From NCBI GenBank assembly GCA_023428785.1, contig JAEYWU010000102.1, positions 1 to 32,650 of the forward strand: a DNA stretch of 32,650 bases. The letters run 5' to 3'. This document shows, in pieces, positions 32,544-32,650 of this stretch; the stretch's first letter is position 1, and every line of letters begins with the position of its first letter. Origin of the DNA: Pseudomonadota bacterium (GTDB lineage Bacteria; Pseudomonadota; Alphaproteobacteria; Caulobacterales; Caulobacteraceae). Both the position numbers and the translations under genes were made by a program. The notes under the pieces are model-generated. The model had not been told where the DNA came from. It was given only the letters and a program-made list of their open reading frames with translations, and searched no databases.

Positions 32544-32650
32544 CCTCGCCTCTCCGGAAAGCATTTCCCGGTTCGTCGGCCCCTCGTTGGGTGGAGGCCG
32601 CGACCAGCGTCACCGTTGCGAGCGCCTCGTGGCGAAATGGTGGCAAAATG
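32544..32650. other. Right edge of window
   Basis: No gene is supported. The stretch is upstream of the sulfotransferase on the minus strand and holds its ribosome site (GGAGAGGCGAGG near 32545-32556). Near the edge two short direct repeats (GCCACCATTTCGCCAC, minus strand) occur. Confidence 0.4.

Overview
The window looks like a chromosomal segment from a GC-rich alphaproteobacterium of the order Caulobacterales, most likely Caulobacteraceae and perhaps Brevundimonas. That placement is an inference from protein similarity recalled by eye, the foldase-argJ-mutT block divergent from secA, the bolA / J-domain gene / cobS neighbourhood, and promoter-like sequences resembling the Caulobacter housekeeping consensus. 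I see no rRNA, tRNA, CRISPR array, insertion sequence or prophage. Coding density is very high and many neighbouring genes overlap by one to eight bases, so translational coupling is a constant theme.

Layout. 1-222: window edge with no supported gene, but a perfect 9-bp inverted repeat sits on the promoter of an OpgC-like acyltransferase (223-1443). 1508-3276 (+): a six-helix membrane protein, a small winged-helix regulator and folP (dihydropteroate synthase). 5401-3234 (-): a five-gene chain of ArsR regulator, three SRPBCC proteins and one PhnB-like VOC protein, every junction overlapping. 8495-5505 (-): a lipoprotein parvulin-type foldase, argJ, a MutT Nudix hydrolase and an isolated Flp-type pilin. 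8700-11627 (+): secA. 14397-11649 (-): an ATP-dependent DNA ligase, an isoprenylcysteine methyltransferase-like membrane protein and two small proteins. 16929-14493 (-): a membrane-bound hybrid histidine kinase and an RcnB-like periplasmic protein with a clear terminator. 17009-18010: divergent bolA and a J-domain protein. 18077-19183 (+): an RDD protein and Ohr peroxidase. 22826-19180 (-): a TetR-HlyD-ABC ATPase-ABC permease export operon with a perfect 22-bp palindrome before tetR. 22926-23930 (+): cobS without cobT. The remainder holds an SDR oxidoreductase, an MgtC-like protein, a lipoprotein with a CGSGGC motif, a CPA1 Na+/H+ antiporter, a winged-helix regulator, two small unknown proteins, yebC, a 61-residue membrane protein, ppa (pyrophosphatase) and a TPR-sulfotransferase.

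Most genes are housekeeping or small regulated modules. The points most worth a second look are the ArsR/3xSRPBCC/VOC cassette with its AT-rich control region, cobS separated from bolA/J-domain and lacking cobT, the DNA ligase away from its usual repair partners, the membrane protein-regulator pair coupled to folP, and several perfect inverted repeats at promoters. I do not see a clear new defence or mobile system here.
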